Shown here: positions 44,541 through 52,602 of the stretch, piece after piece
How the letters are laid out: each line of letters begins with the position of its first letter
Numbering within the stretch: position 1 is the first letter of the stretch
Origin: Segetibacter aerophilus
GTDB taxonomy: Bacteria; Bacteroidota; Bacteroidia; Chitinophagales; Chitinophagaceae
NCBI RefSeq assembly: GCF_007991655.1
Contig: NZ_BJYT01000002.1
Location: 124,001-188,000 of the forward strand
Direction of reading: 5' to 3'
DNA length: 64,000 nt
Position numbers and translations under genes: made by a program
Notes under the pieces: generated by a model
Told to the model about the DNA's origin: nothing
Database searches by the model: none
The model's input: the letters and a program-made list of their open reading frames with translations, nothing else

Positions 44541-46463
44541 TTACAGCGTTACTTTAAAGCCTCCCATCAGCCATCTTTTAGGCATTTGAGAACCTAATAA
44601 GTCACTGTACTGTTTGTCAAATAAATTATCTGCCTGGGTAAAAATGCTTACTTTATTTCTATAGACAAAAGCTTGAAGCTGCGCATTTAAAACAAAATAA
44701 TCTGTAGAAATATCTGCGTTAATTGCTGTGGAGGTTTGAGGTGTACGTTGTTTATACAGGCCGTTTAGGCTGAAAGAAAAACGATTAACAGTATAACGAA
44801 TATTGAAATTAGCAAGGTATTTGGCGTGGGATGAAAGATAGAAAGAGGGCGTTGTATTATTGCTTTTACTGTCGATCCATGTAAAGCCAAACGTAGCCCA
44901 TAGCTGCTGGTTGTCTTGAAATTTTTTACTGTATTGTATATCTAACTCTGCCCCTGTTGAATTTACTTGCCCGATGTTTTGCGCTAATGCATAAGTGCCG
45001 GTAGGAGAGAGGTTCTCTTTCCTTGGCATAGCAGCATAAGGTGTGGTGACATAATCTATCAATTTAGTAAAGCGTTGCTGGAAGATGGTCGCTGAAAGCT
45101 TCAGATTTTTCAACCCGAAAAAGTCTGCCCCGGCTTCGTAACTAAACGAGTTTTCAGAAGCGAGATCTGGGTTGCCGATACTGCCACTTTGGACAAAAGA
45201 TTTATTGTAATTATTGAAACGCTCAGTAAAATCTGCGTCTCGTGTTGTTCGACCAGCGCTACCTCGAAGTTGCCAGTATGGAAGTTTATAGGACACATTT
45301 AGCTGTGGGACAAATTGCCATCCACTCCGTTCATTCCACTCAACGCGTATAGCAGGACTTACAGTGGCGTGAGTGCCAATCTTTTCATCAACAATTAAAA
45401 AACTTCCAGCCTGGTTGAGTGTATGATCGCCCCGGTCATTCGAAGTCATTTGTTTATTAACCCATTGGCTACCTGTTGTTATAGTAGTGTTGCTTGCAGC
45501 AAGCCATTTGTATATTGCCAACCCTTGAAGCAGGTTGCTCTTATTTAGATTAGGAGTGCCAACGGAGTTAAACTGGTATTGATCTTTTACGGCCTTATAT
45601 CCTAGATTGACAGAAAAGCTTTGGTGCTCTTTTTCAAATGCCAGTTTTAACTGGTTCCAGAAAGTAGACACTTTTTCGTTAGCCGTGTCTGACCTAAAGG
45701 TTGTGTAGAAATTCTGAGCAGCGAAGTCACGTCTGTCAAAGGAGCTTCGATAAGAAATGTTCCAGTAAGGATCCAGGTAATGATTGATAGAAACAGATGC
45801 AGAGGTGTTGTGCAAATAACCACGCGTACCTCTCTGTTGCTGGCCGGATGCATTGTTACTGATAATGCCGCCCGAGACTGCTGTATTTCCATTTTGATAG
45901 AAACCACCAAATTGGCCGTTAAGAAGACCGAATTGTCCGGCCGTTCCTTGTGCAATAAGTTGCTTTGACTTTTGGCCTGTTTTTGCTGCAAAAGATTTTG
46001 TAATGATTTGTATCACTCCGCCGACAGCTTCTGAACCATAGATCGCTGAAGACGCTCCCTTCAGAACTTCGATCCTGTCAATTTCTGCGGGGGCAATGGG
46101 GATGTAGCTATTAAAGTGTCCCGTGTTTGGATCATTTATTCTAATACCATCCAAAATGACAAGCACCTGTTGAAAGGTGCCGCCTCGCAGTACAATATCA
46201 CTTTGTGCTCCCATGGGCCCGCGCATTTGCACTTCTAGTCCTGGCAGGTAGCGCAGTAGTTCATCGACAGAATTAACAGGTAGCTTAGAAAATTGATCTC
46301 CCTTTATAACAATAATATTTCGGCCGGTTACAGAAGAAGAAACGGGATGCAGAGATGCAGTCACAGTAATTGGGTCTAACTCAATTTCCGTCTCCTGAGC
46401 ATGAAGAGTTGTTGCACATAACCATGTTAATCCGACCGCGCTTAATAATTTGATTGCTTTCAT
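44541..46463 (-). CDS. TonB-dependent receptor, BtuB-like
   Basis: A 640-residue outer-membrane receptor. It has a signal peptide (1-22), a TonB-box region LDPITVTAS, and a plug domain with VDELLRYLPGLEV, LVILDGIRINDPNTG and EVLKGASSAIYGSEAVGGVI. A 22-strand barrel follows, ending in KVTL. The length and plug are like BtuB and other small vitamin or metal receptors rather than the large SusC proteins. No SusD partner and no cobalamin riboswitch are seen upstream, so the ligand stays open. A hairpin precedes the start. Confidence 0.88.
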   Translation of the reverse strand: MKAIKLLSAVGLTWLCATTLHAQETEIELDPITVTASLHPVSSSVTGRNIIVIKGDQFSKLPVNSVDELLRYLPGLEVQMRGPMGAQSDIVLRGGTFQQVLVILDGIRINDPNTGHFNSYIPIAPAEIDRIEVLKGASSAIYGSEAVGGVIQIITKSFAAKTGQKSKQLIAQGTAGQFGLLNGQFGGFYQNGNTAVSGGIISNNASGQQQRGTRGYLHNTSASVSINHYLDPYWNISYRSSFDRRDFAAQNFYTTFRSDTANEKVSTFWNQLKLAFEKEHQSFSVNLGYKAVKDQYQFNSVGTPNLNKSNLLQGLAIYKWLAASNTTITTGSQWVNKQMTSNDRGDHTLNQAGSFLIVDEKIGTHATVSPAIRVEWNERSGWQFVPQLNVSYKLPYWQLRGSAGRTTRDADFTERFNNYNKSFVQSGSIGNPDLASENSFSYEAGADFFGLKNLKLSATIFQQRFTKLIDYVTTPYAAMPRKENLSPTGTYALAQNIGQVNSTGAELDIQYSKKFQDNQQLWATFGFTWIDSKSNNTTPSFYLSSHAKYLANFNIRYTVNRFSFSLNGLYKQRTPQTSTAINADISTDYFVLNAQLQAFVYRNKVSIFTQADNLFDKQYSDLLGSQMPKRWLMGGFKVTL

Positions 46464-46499
46464 TATAATAAGTAATCCGCTTTTGAAACACGGAAAGAA

Positions 46500-46519
46500 G
46501 CTGCCTTTTTAAAGGCTGC
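46500..46519 (-). promoter_or_regulatory. Hairpin upstream of the TonB receptor
   Basis: GCAGCCTTT and AAAGGCAGC pair with one mismatch around two A, about 37 bases before the receptor start. It may be an operator or part of the untranslated leader. It does not resemble a known riboswitch. Confidence 0.3.
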
Positions 46520-46728
46520 AAATATGAGAACAATTTTGTAGCCTTAGTGATTTTTTATAAAGCTATTTACTACTCAAGGCGCATCCAGACTTCATAGCAT
46601 GATGTGACCGAATTGAGCCTAATCATGTTCATTCTATTTTAAAAATAGCAGCAAAATTTAATAATAAAGGCTATTCTTGTCTAGCTTACTGCTTCCATGC
46701 TTTAACTTACGTCTCTAAAAATTATCAA

Positions 46729-46974
46729 ATGAAAAAGATTGCTTCTTTATTGATGGGCTTCGTTTTGTTAGTATCTACTTCTTTTGGTCAGGCAAAACAA
46801 GAGACTAAGAAAACTGAGAAAACGACCACTTCCACTTCTGCCACTAAGATGAAAAAAGATGGTACGGCCGACAAGCGTTTTAAAGAAAATAAAACTTCTA
46901 CTACTGCTACAGTAAAAGGGCCGACAAAGAAAGACGGCACACCTGATAAACGTTATAAGAAAAATAAAGGATAG
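46729..46974 (+). CDS. Small secreted basic protein with KKDGT repeats
   Basis: The 81-residue protein has a signal peptide (1-20, TSFG-Q). The mature part is rich in Lys and Thr with two repeats: KKDGTADKRFKENK and KKDGTPDKRYKKNK. Such short Lys-rich secreted proteins are widespread in Bacteroidota, and their role is unknown. The gene stands alone and is closed by a strong terminator. Confidence 0.75.
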   Translation: MKKIASLLMGFVLLVSTSFGQAKQETKKTEKTTTSTSATKMKKDGTADKRFKENKTSTTATVKGPTKKDGTPDKRYKKNKG

Positions 46975-46997
46975 AAACCTTTGAAAATAGCATTGTA

Positions 46998-47028
46998 CAG
47001 CCTGGAATGTTTTCAGGCTGTTTTTATT
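46998..47028 (+). terminator. Rho-independent terminator
   Basis: CAGCCTG and CAGGCTG pair perfectly around GAATGTTTT and are followed by TTTTTATTT. It lies 24 bases after the small secreted protein gene. Confidence 0.85.
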
Positions 47029-47115
47029 TAAATTCGAATATTAAGCGGGTATGCTCTCATTCAAATCTCTGCGGCTGTTGGCCAAATTATTGAAGAGAAC
47101 TATAAAAAATACTTT

Positions 47116-47370
47116 ATGTGCCAGTTCAGCATTGCATTTTCGGGAGACGCGGAAAGTCTTATAAAAAGAGCCAAACAACAAATAGAACAAGCAGGTGGAA
47201 GTCTTTTAGGAGATGCAACTCAAGGTAGTTTTCAAGGCCAAACGCCTATAGGTTCAATCGAAGGGTCTTATAACGTAGAAGGACAAAAAATTTCTTTAAA
47301 CATCACGAAAAAGCCCTTTCTGTTGTCCTGCTCGAGAATAGAAAAAGAATTAAGTGCTGTTATGCAGTAG
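47116..47370 (+). CDS. Conserved-looking small protein, 84 residues
   Basis: A short alpha/beta protein: strand CQFSIAFSG, helix ESLIKRAKQQIEQAGG, then strands GSFQGQTPIGSIEGSYNVEG and ISLNITKKPFLLS, and a final helix. It looks complete and well folded, without a signal peptide. The pattern recalls a polyhydroxyalkanoate-granule-region-like or SHOCT-free steroid-binding-like small fold, but I cannot name it. It stands alone, convergent with the DUF4159 gene. Confidence 0.6.
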   Translation: MCQFSIAFSGDAESLIKRAKQQIEQAGGSLLGDATQGSFQGQTPIGSIEGSYNVEGQKISLNITKKPFLLSCSRIEKELSAVMQ

Positions 47371-47406
47371 ACTTTAATCCAGGTGTTGTTGTGAAAGTGG
47401 CATGTG

Positions 47407-48036
47407 TTACGAACCCATTGCATACATCACAATATTCACCCCAAACTTAGTATTGTCCTCAGCCAAAAAACGCTTGTTCCTAAAGTCATAATCCCATTCG
47501 CAGCCGTAGTCTTTATTGCTATATAGAACCGCAATTCTGCCATTTATTTCAATTGCTTTCAGGTAATCATGCACCAAATCATCGCCCCAGCCATTCAATT
47601 CAAACGAAGTTGTTGGTGGACCTTTCTCAAAAGTGAAAAATGAATTATAGAGATGATGTTTGTTAGAGATTTTTTTTAAGGCCTGTGCTCCAAACAACGA
47701 TGACATTTGTGCTTCGAATGATTTTGCAAAAAGGCCATCAATATCGTGGTTACAATCGTCAACGAAAACAAACCCCCCGTTTTGAATGTATTTTTTAAAG
47801 TGCCCGCTTTCCTGCGCGTCAAATTGCACCAATTTATGTCCGCTTAAATAACAAAAAGGAGATTGAAAAAGATCATTGCTACTTAGGTCAATAACTTTTT
47901 CCTGCAGTGCGACCGGTATGGTTGTGTATTCTATAAGAGAGTTCAATATGTTTGATGGCATTCGCTGGTCAGTATTCCAATCGCCTGACCGGTATCTTAG
48001 TCTCGTAAACGTAAATTTAGCTCTCCCCATTCTCAA
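47407..48036 (-). CDS. DUF4159-domain protein
   Basis: The 209-residue protein shows the DUF4159 layout: FTFTRLRYRSGDWNTD near the start, SPFCYLSGH, then YIQNGGFVFVDDCNHD and a C-terminal GVNIVMYAMG. The domain resembles a glutamine-amidotransferase-like fold. In many Bacteroidota and other phyla it accompanies MoxR, DUF58 and BatA genes, as here, where moxR starts 112 bases away on the other strand. An Met-Arg-Met start allows ATG at residue 1 or 3. Its role is probably in the same envelope-associated system. Confidence 0.82.
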   Translation of the reverse strand: MRMGRAKFTFTRLRYRSGDWNTDQRMPSNILNSLIEYTTIPVALQEKVIDLSSNDLFQSPFCYLSGHKLVQFDAQESGHFKKYIQNGGFVFVDDCNHDIDGLFAKSFEAQMSSLFGAQALKKISNKHHLYNSFFTFEKGPPTTSFELNGWGDDLVHDYLKAIEINGRIAVLYSNKDYGCEWDYDFRNKRFLAEDNTKFGVNIVMYAMGS

Positions 48037-48148
48037 GATTTAGTTATCAGTTTTGTTCTCATTGTTGCCGACACTATTTTTTTCGCTTCGCTTTTTGCCC
48101 TAATTTCCCGCTTCCCACAAAACGATATTTATCATTAAAAATACTGCT

Positions 48149-49150
48149 TTGGAAGTATCAGAAAGCACTTTACAAGATTTATTGAATAAACTCTCATCTT
48201 TAAAAACTGAGATACAAAAGGTGATTGTGGGGCAGGATGTTATTCTCGACGAAATTATTGTTGCCCTGCTGGCTGGCGGTCATTGTTTGCTTGAAGGTGT
48301 TCCCGGACTTGCAAAAACCCTAATGGTCCGCACGCTTTCGCAAGCACTTCATCTTTCGTTTCGACGCATTCAATTTACGCCCGATTTGATGCCAACCGAT
48401 ATCGTCGGCACCGAGATATTGGAAGAAGATCACGCAACCGGAAAACGCTTTTTCAAATTTAATGAGGGTCCCTTGTTTGCCAACATCGTACTCGCAGATG
48501 AGATCAACCGTACTCCGCCCAAGACACAAGCGGCGTTGCTAGAAGCGATGCAGGAATTCGAAGTGACTTACGGCGGAAAAACCTATCCACTCGATCGCCC
48601 TTTTTTCATACTTGCTACCCAAAACCCGATAGAGCAGGCCGGTACTTACCCGCTTCCCGAAGCGCAGCTTGACAGGTTTTTATTATACATCAAAATCGGC
48701 TATCCGACTGCAGAGGAAGAAATAAATATTCTTAGTAGCACAACAGGAAACAAAAAGGCCGCTATCAATCCAATTTTAGGCGGAGAGGATATAAGACAAT
48801 TACAAGGGTTTGTCAGAGACGTAAGCATCAATGACGAGCTTGTACAATTTGTTTCCTCCCTCATTCGGGCTACCCGTCCCGATACTTCACCTGTTGCTTA
48901 CGTTAAAGAATGGGTTAGATGGGGAAGCGGTCCACGTGCGGGACAGGCGCTCATATTAACTGCCAAAGCAAGAGCGCTGCTAAAAGGTCGGTACGCAGTT
49001 ATTATGGAAGACCTGCAAGCGATGGCTTACCCTGTTCTTCGCCACCGGGTATTGATGAATTTTAAAGCCGAAGCTGAGAATATCACATCAGATGAAGTAA
49101 CGGCTACGCTGCTTAAAACAATTGAACGGCCCAAAGGAAGGCTGCAATAA
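48149..49150 (+). CDS. MoxR-family AAA+ ATPase
   Basis: The 333-residue protein has Walker A GVPGLAKT (50-57), Walker B VLADEINR, sensor-1 ILATQNPIEQ and the C-terminal lid region typical of MoxR ATPases. MoxR proteins act as chaperones for metal-binding or VWA-domain partners. The start is TTG; no ATG lies upstream in frame before a stop, and the first residues are the usual ones. It heads the cluster with DUF58 and BatA-type genes, but 1 kb with a RAYT unit now separates it from them. Confidence 0.9.
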   Translation: MEVSESTLQDLLNKLSSLKTEIQKVIVGQDVILDEIIVALLAGGHCLLEGVPGLAKTLMVRTLSQALHLSFRRIQFTPDLMPTDIVGTEILEEDHATGKRFFKFNEGPLFANIVLADEINRTPPKTQAALLEAMQEFEVTYGGKTYPLDRPFFILATQNPIEQAGTYPLPEAQLDRFLLYIKIGYPTAEEEINILSSTTGNKKAAINPILGGEDIRQLQGFVRDVSINDELVQFVSSLIRATRPDTSPVAYVKEWVRWGSGPRAGQALILTAKARALLKGRYAVIMEDLQAMAYPVLRHRVLMNFKAEAENITSDEVTATLLKTIERPKGRLQ

Positions 49151-49265
49151 TTATCAGCCTAGTTAACTTGTAGGCGTTGTTGTGAGATTTAGGAATGGGT
49201 TTTTGTGTCATCAGCTTTTGAACAAAGATGAATCTTTGGTTGCGACGCTCCTTTCAACTTGCCTG

Positions 49266-49291
49266 CCCCGGAGGGGCTACCTGTTTGTAGA
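49266..49291 (+). repeat. REP-like palindrome 1
   Basis: GCCCC-GGA-GGGGC followed by TACCTGTTTGTAG. One of seven related palindromes around the RAYT gene. Confidence 0.75.
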
Positions 49292-49315
49292 TTAATTTGA
49301 AAAACATAATGCTTG

Positions 49316-49334
49316 CCCCTTAGGGGCTACCCTT
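49316..49334 (+). repeat. REP-like palindrome 2
   Basis: GCCCC-TTA-GGGGC followed by TACCCT; ends 26 bases before the RAYT start. Confidence 0.75.
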
Positions 49335-49360
49335 TATATCACTTCAAATTTTTAAATCAT

Positions 49361-49825
49361 ATGCCGAACACATACACACAGTTATACATCCATTGTGTTT
49401 TTGCAGTTAAATTTCGACAGGCAACCTTACATCCTGAATGGGAAGAAAGATTGCATATATACATTGCCGGGATTGTTAAAAACAATGGTCATAAACTAAT
49501 TGCAATAAATTCAGTTGCGGACCATCTTCATTTATTTATGGGACTTAATCCCAAACAGTCCATTTCAGATATTATGAGATTGGTCAAAGGAGATAGTTCT
49601 GAATTTGTAAACAAACAAATACTGACAAAAAAAAAGTTCAATTGGCAGGAAGGATTTGGTGCTTTTAGTAACAGCCGTTCGCAAATAGACGATGTTGTTC
49701 ATTATATACAAAATCAGAAAGAACATCACCTAAAAAGAACATTCAAAGAAGAGTATATCAAAATGCTGAAAGACTATGAAGTTGAATATGATGAGAAGTA
49801 TATTTTTCAGGAATTAATGAATTGA
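49361..49825 (+). mobile_element. REP-associated tyrosine transposase (RAYT, IS200/IS605-like)
   Basis: The protein has 154 residues from the ATG at 49361 (MPNTYTQLYIHCVFAV); longer frames run through the REP palindrome. It is a Y1-type HUH transposase with the His pair in DHLHLFM, FGAFSNSRSQIDDVVHYI with the probable catalytic Tyr, and QKEHH after it. Its relatives, the RAYTs, bind and cut REP palindromes and are usually present once per locus with REP copies around them, as here (two before, five after). It sits between moxR and DUF58 and appears intact. No TnpB partner is present. Confidence 0.88.
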
Positions 49826-49830
49826 AAAAA

Positions 49831-49849
49831 GGGTAACCCCTACGGGGCA
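49831..49849 (+). repeat. REP-like palindrome 3
   Basis: GGGTAACCCC-TAC-GGGGCAT, the inverted orientation relative to copies 1 and 2, directly after the RAYT gene. Confidence 0.75.
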
Positions 49850-49874
49850 TAGAACTAAAATTGACTGATCATGT

Positions 49875-49905
49875 GCTACAAACTGGTAGCCCTTACAGGG
49901 CAATT
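49875..49905 (+). repeat. REP-like palindrome 4
   Basis: GCTACAAACTGGTA followed by GCCCT-TAC-AGGGC and AATT. The CTACA/GGTAGC head is shared with copy 5. Confidence 0.75.
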
Positions 49906-49986
49906 GTAATCGCAATCATTTTGACATGTTAAGCTAACATAAAATGAGGCGTCTTATTGATCCCAAATATTAATGTCTATCAAAAT

Positions 49987-50017
49987 GCTACAAAAAGGTA
50001 GCCCTTACAGGGCAATT
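49987..50017 (+). repeat. REP-like palindrome 5
   Basis: GCTACAAAAAGGTA followed by GCCCT-TAC-AGGGC and AATT, nearly identical to copy 4. Confidence 0.75.
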
Positions 50018-50092
50018 GATATTTTTTTGTTTCATCCCGTCATGGACTTTTAATAGAAATGACTTGGGGTGCATCAATGGAACCGTTTCTTA

Positions 50093-50121
50093 GATGCCAC
50101 TTCGGGGCTACCTGTCTGTAG
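50093..50121 (+). repeat. REP-like palindrome 6
   Basis: GATGCCACTTCGGGGCTACC followed by TGTCTGTAG; the stem is imperfect but the CTACCTGT..GTAG tail matches copy 1. Confidence 0.7.
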
Positions 50122-50143
50122 AAAGAGCAATAATAGAGATAAA

Positions 50144-50168
50144 TTGCCCCGGAGGGCCTACCCTTGTA
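50144..50168 (+). repeat. REP-like palindrome 7
   Basis: TTGCCCCGGAGGGCCTACCC followed by TTGTA; ends 13 bases before the DUF58 start codon, so it is likely in the leader of that gene. Confidence 0.7.
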
Positions 50169-50181
50169 AATTGAAGTTGTT

Positions 50182-51069
50182 ATGAGCAGATTATTAGATC
50201 CTAAAATATTGATGTCTATAAAAGACCTGCAGCTGGCTGCTAAAACTACCGTTGACGGTTTTATGGCTGGCATCCACAACAGCAACGTGAAGGGGGTAGG
50301 GATGGAGTTTAGCCAGTACCGCAGTTACCAGGCAGGCGATGATCTACGCAGGCTTGATTGGAAAATGTTTGCCAGGTCAGACCGATACTACATTCGTGAG
50401 TCAGAAATTGAAACGAGCGTTTCAGTCCGGTTTTTAATAGATGCAAGCGCATCGATCAATCATGTTGACGCAGGCTTTACAAAAATAGAGTACGCACGAT
50501 ATCTTGCTGCTTCACTTGCATATATGGCAAGTATGCAAGGTGATGCAATTGGGCTCTACGTGTTTCAAAACAATCATTTATTTTCTTTGCCATCACGCCA
50601 GGATCACCAGCATTTGTCGAGAATTTTTTACCAGCTTGAAAAGATAGACCCGGCAGGCAGCTTTACAGATCCTATTAATTATAAAAGCATTTTTAGCAGT
50701 TCAGATAAAAAAGAACTGTTTGTTTTTATCACCGACTATTATCAACAGAATGGAGAGATCACGAAGTTGTTGCAATCGCTAGCGACCAACAAGCATGAGA
50801 TCATTGTATTTCACCTGATGGGTAAAAATGAAATCGATCTTGACTTTAAAGGTTATACTGCTTTGGAAGATCTTGAAACAGGGAAGACTATAAAGGTAGA
50901 TCCCACGTCTTCAAGAAACCTGTACAAAGAAAGACTCAACAAGTACCTCGCAGATGTAAGAAGTGAGTTGCTCAACATGGGTGTTTTTTACGAATTAATA
51001 ACAATGGATGAACCTTTAGAGAAAGCTTTAAAAGATTTCCTGAACCGTCGAAATAAATTAAGAGGATAA
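50182..51069 (+). CDS. DUF58-domain protein
   Basis: The 295-residue protein carries the DUF58 motif GVGMEFSQYRSYQAGDDLRR, then LDWKMFARSDRYYIRE and a VWA-like strand RFLIDASASIN with a partial metal site. DUF58 proteins occur with MoxR ATPases and BatA/B proteins in a membrane stress or assembly system. It is followed 3 bases later by the BatA-type gene. The REP/RAYT unit upstream separates it from moxR, so it may now rely on its own promoter or on read-through. Confidence 0.9.
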   Translation: MSRLLDPKILMSIKDLQLAAKTTVDGFMAGIHNSNVKGVGMEFSQYRSYQAGDDLRRLDWKMFARSDRYYIRESEIETSVSVRFLIDASASINHVDAGFTKIEYARYLAASLAYMASMQGDAIGLYVFQNNHLFSLPSRQDHQHLSRIFYQLEKIDPAGSFTDPINYKSIFSSSDKKELFVFITDYYQQNGEITKLLQSLATNKHEIIVFHLMGKNEIDLDFKGYTALEDLETGKTIKVDPTSSRNLYKERLNKYLADVRSELLNMGVFYELITMDEPLEKALKDFLNRRNKLRG

Positions 51070-51072
51070 GCA

Positions 51073-52602
51073 TTGCTTCAATATGTACAATCAATATGGC
51101 TATGGGCAAGTGCTGGTATAATTGTACCTGTAGTCATCCATTTATGGAATGTAAAGCAAGGCAAAACATTAAAGGTTGGCAGTATTGCTTTTTTTACTGA
51201 AAGTGCAAAGTCGCATGCGAAAAGTTTTAAACTATCCGAGCTATGGCTACTGGTGTTACGCTGCCTTTTAATAATAGTTTTAGCCATGTTAATCGCTAAA
51301 CCTTTTTATGAAAAACAGTTGAATTCCTCCAAAGAAAAAGGTTGGTTGCTGATTGATAAAAATCACGTGCAGGAAGTATACGCCAGGTATAAAACTCCAA
51401 TTGACACACTAATCAAATCTGGTTATACTTTTCATTATTTCAATCCGAGTTTCGAAGAACCGAAATTTGAGGACGTGATGAAAACAGCGAAAGACTCTGC
51501 AGTTTCTGAGCAGGTCTCATATTGGACGCTACTAAAAGTATTGGATCAAAAGATGCCTTCAAAACTTCCTGTTCATCTTTTTACAGATAACCTCGCAAAA
51601 CATTTTACCGGAAGCCGGCCCGAAGTTTCACTACAACTGAAGTGGAATGTTTATTCGCCAAAGGATACAATTTCGTCATGGATAGAAAAGGCTTATAAAA
51701 CAACCAACGACAGTATTCGATTGGTAGTTGGACATGGCACTTCCACTGGCACTTACTTTACTTATCAAAACGTTTCAAAAACATCTAACAATAAATTTCG
51801 GGTTCAGCAAATAGGTAAAAAGTTGTTGGTGTCCTTTAACGATACTTCCAAAATCTTTGTTGCCAAACCAGTTGAAGTCGATACTTCAACTCTCGCCATT
51901 ACAATCTTCACAGACCAGTTTGCTACAGATGCTACTTATGTGCAAGCAGCGGTCAATGCAGTAAAAGACTTTACAAAATATAAGATAAACGTATCCGTAG
52001 TGGATGAAGTGGAGAAAATTGCTCCTTCTTTCACTTGGCTGTTCTGGCTTTCAGAAAAAGTGATACCTGCATCATTCCGTAGAAACAATGTTTTTATCTA
52101 TGAAAAAGGAAAAATTGAAAATACCCGAACAAATATTATAACCGGGGACAATGAAAATGTAAGTACAGCTGGAGACATAACTTTATTTAGGTCCATTAAA
52201 ATTGATTCAAAAACCTCAAATGGATTAGTGCCGGTTTGGAAGAACGGATTTGGAGAAACGATATTAGGTGTTGAAAGAAAAGAGGCTTCGATCTATCATT
52301 TCTATAGCCGCATCAACCCTCAATGGAACGATTTGCCATGGAGCCATAAATTTCCTCAAATCATTTATCGTCTCTTATTTGATAGTTCTGCAAATTCAAA
52401 TCAACCTATCGAAGTAGATAGAAGAGTAATGGATGTTTCACAAATTCAACCGGTAATAGTTCCGGAAGAAGGATTAGTTTCTAAACAAGAACTTGTTACA
52501 AGAAAAGACTTATCAAAACTTTTTTGGATTCTTGCTTTGGCCTTGTTTCTTATCGAAAGAATGCTCTCATTCAAAACGAAAAGGGAGGAAGCTTATGGAT
52601 GA
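51073..52602 (+). CDS. BatA-domain membrane protein
   Basis: The 509-residue protein opens with the BatA-type double-helix segment: WLWASAGIIVPVVIHLWN and, after the KVGSIAFF element, LLVLRCLLIIVLAMLIAKPF. The long middle part is periplasmic or cytoplasmic and ends with a hydrophobic helix near residue 485 (FWILALALFLIERML). The start is TTG at 51073. It overlaps the next gene by 8 bases. It should sit in the inner membrane as part of the MoxR/DUF58 system. Confidence 0.85.
   Translation: MLQYVQSIWLWASAGIIVPVVIHLWNVKQGKTLKVGSIAFFTESAKSHAKSFKLSELWLLVLRCLLIIVLAMLIAKPFYEKQLNSSKEKGWLLIDKNHVQEVYARYKTPIDTLIKSGYTFHYFNPSFEEPKFEDVMKTAKDSAVSEQVSYWTLLKVLDQKMPSKLPVHLFTDNLAKHFTGSRPEVSLQLKWNVYSPKDTISSWIEKAYKTTNDSIRLVVGHGTSTGTYFTYQNVSKTSNNKFRVQQIGKKLLVSFNDTSKIFVAKPVEVDTSTLAITIFTDQFATDATYVQAAVNAVKDFTKYKINVSVVDEVEKIAPSFTWLFWLSEKVIPASFRRNNVFIYEKGKIENTRTNIITGDNENVSTAGDITLFRSIKIDSKTSNGLVPVWKNGFGETILGVERKEASIYHFYSRINPQWNDLPWSHKFPQIIYRLLFDSSANSNQPIEVDRRVMDVSQIQPVIVPEEGLVSKQELVTRKDLSKLFWILALALFLIERMLSFKTKREEAYG

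Noticed and set aside
46464-46728. Cobalamin riboswitch upstream of the BtuB-like receptor
   Set aside because: I found no B12-box-like sequence or conserved riboswitch core, only a short hairpin.
49313-49360. Longer N-terminus for the RAYT protein
   Set aside because: The extra 16 codons translate REP palindrome 2; the family start is MPNTYTQ at 49361.
52493-52594. Longer N-terminus for the DUF4175-like protein
   Set aside because: The upstream part lies inside the BatA-type gene in another frame; ATG 52595 gives the usual 8-base overlap and a normal membrane start.
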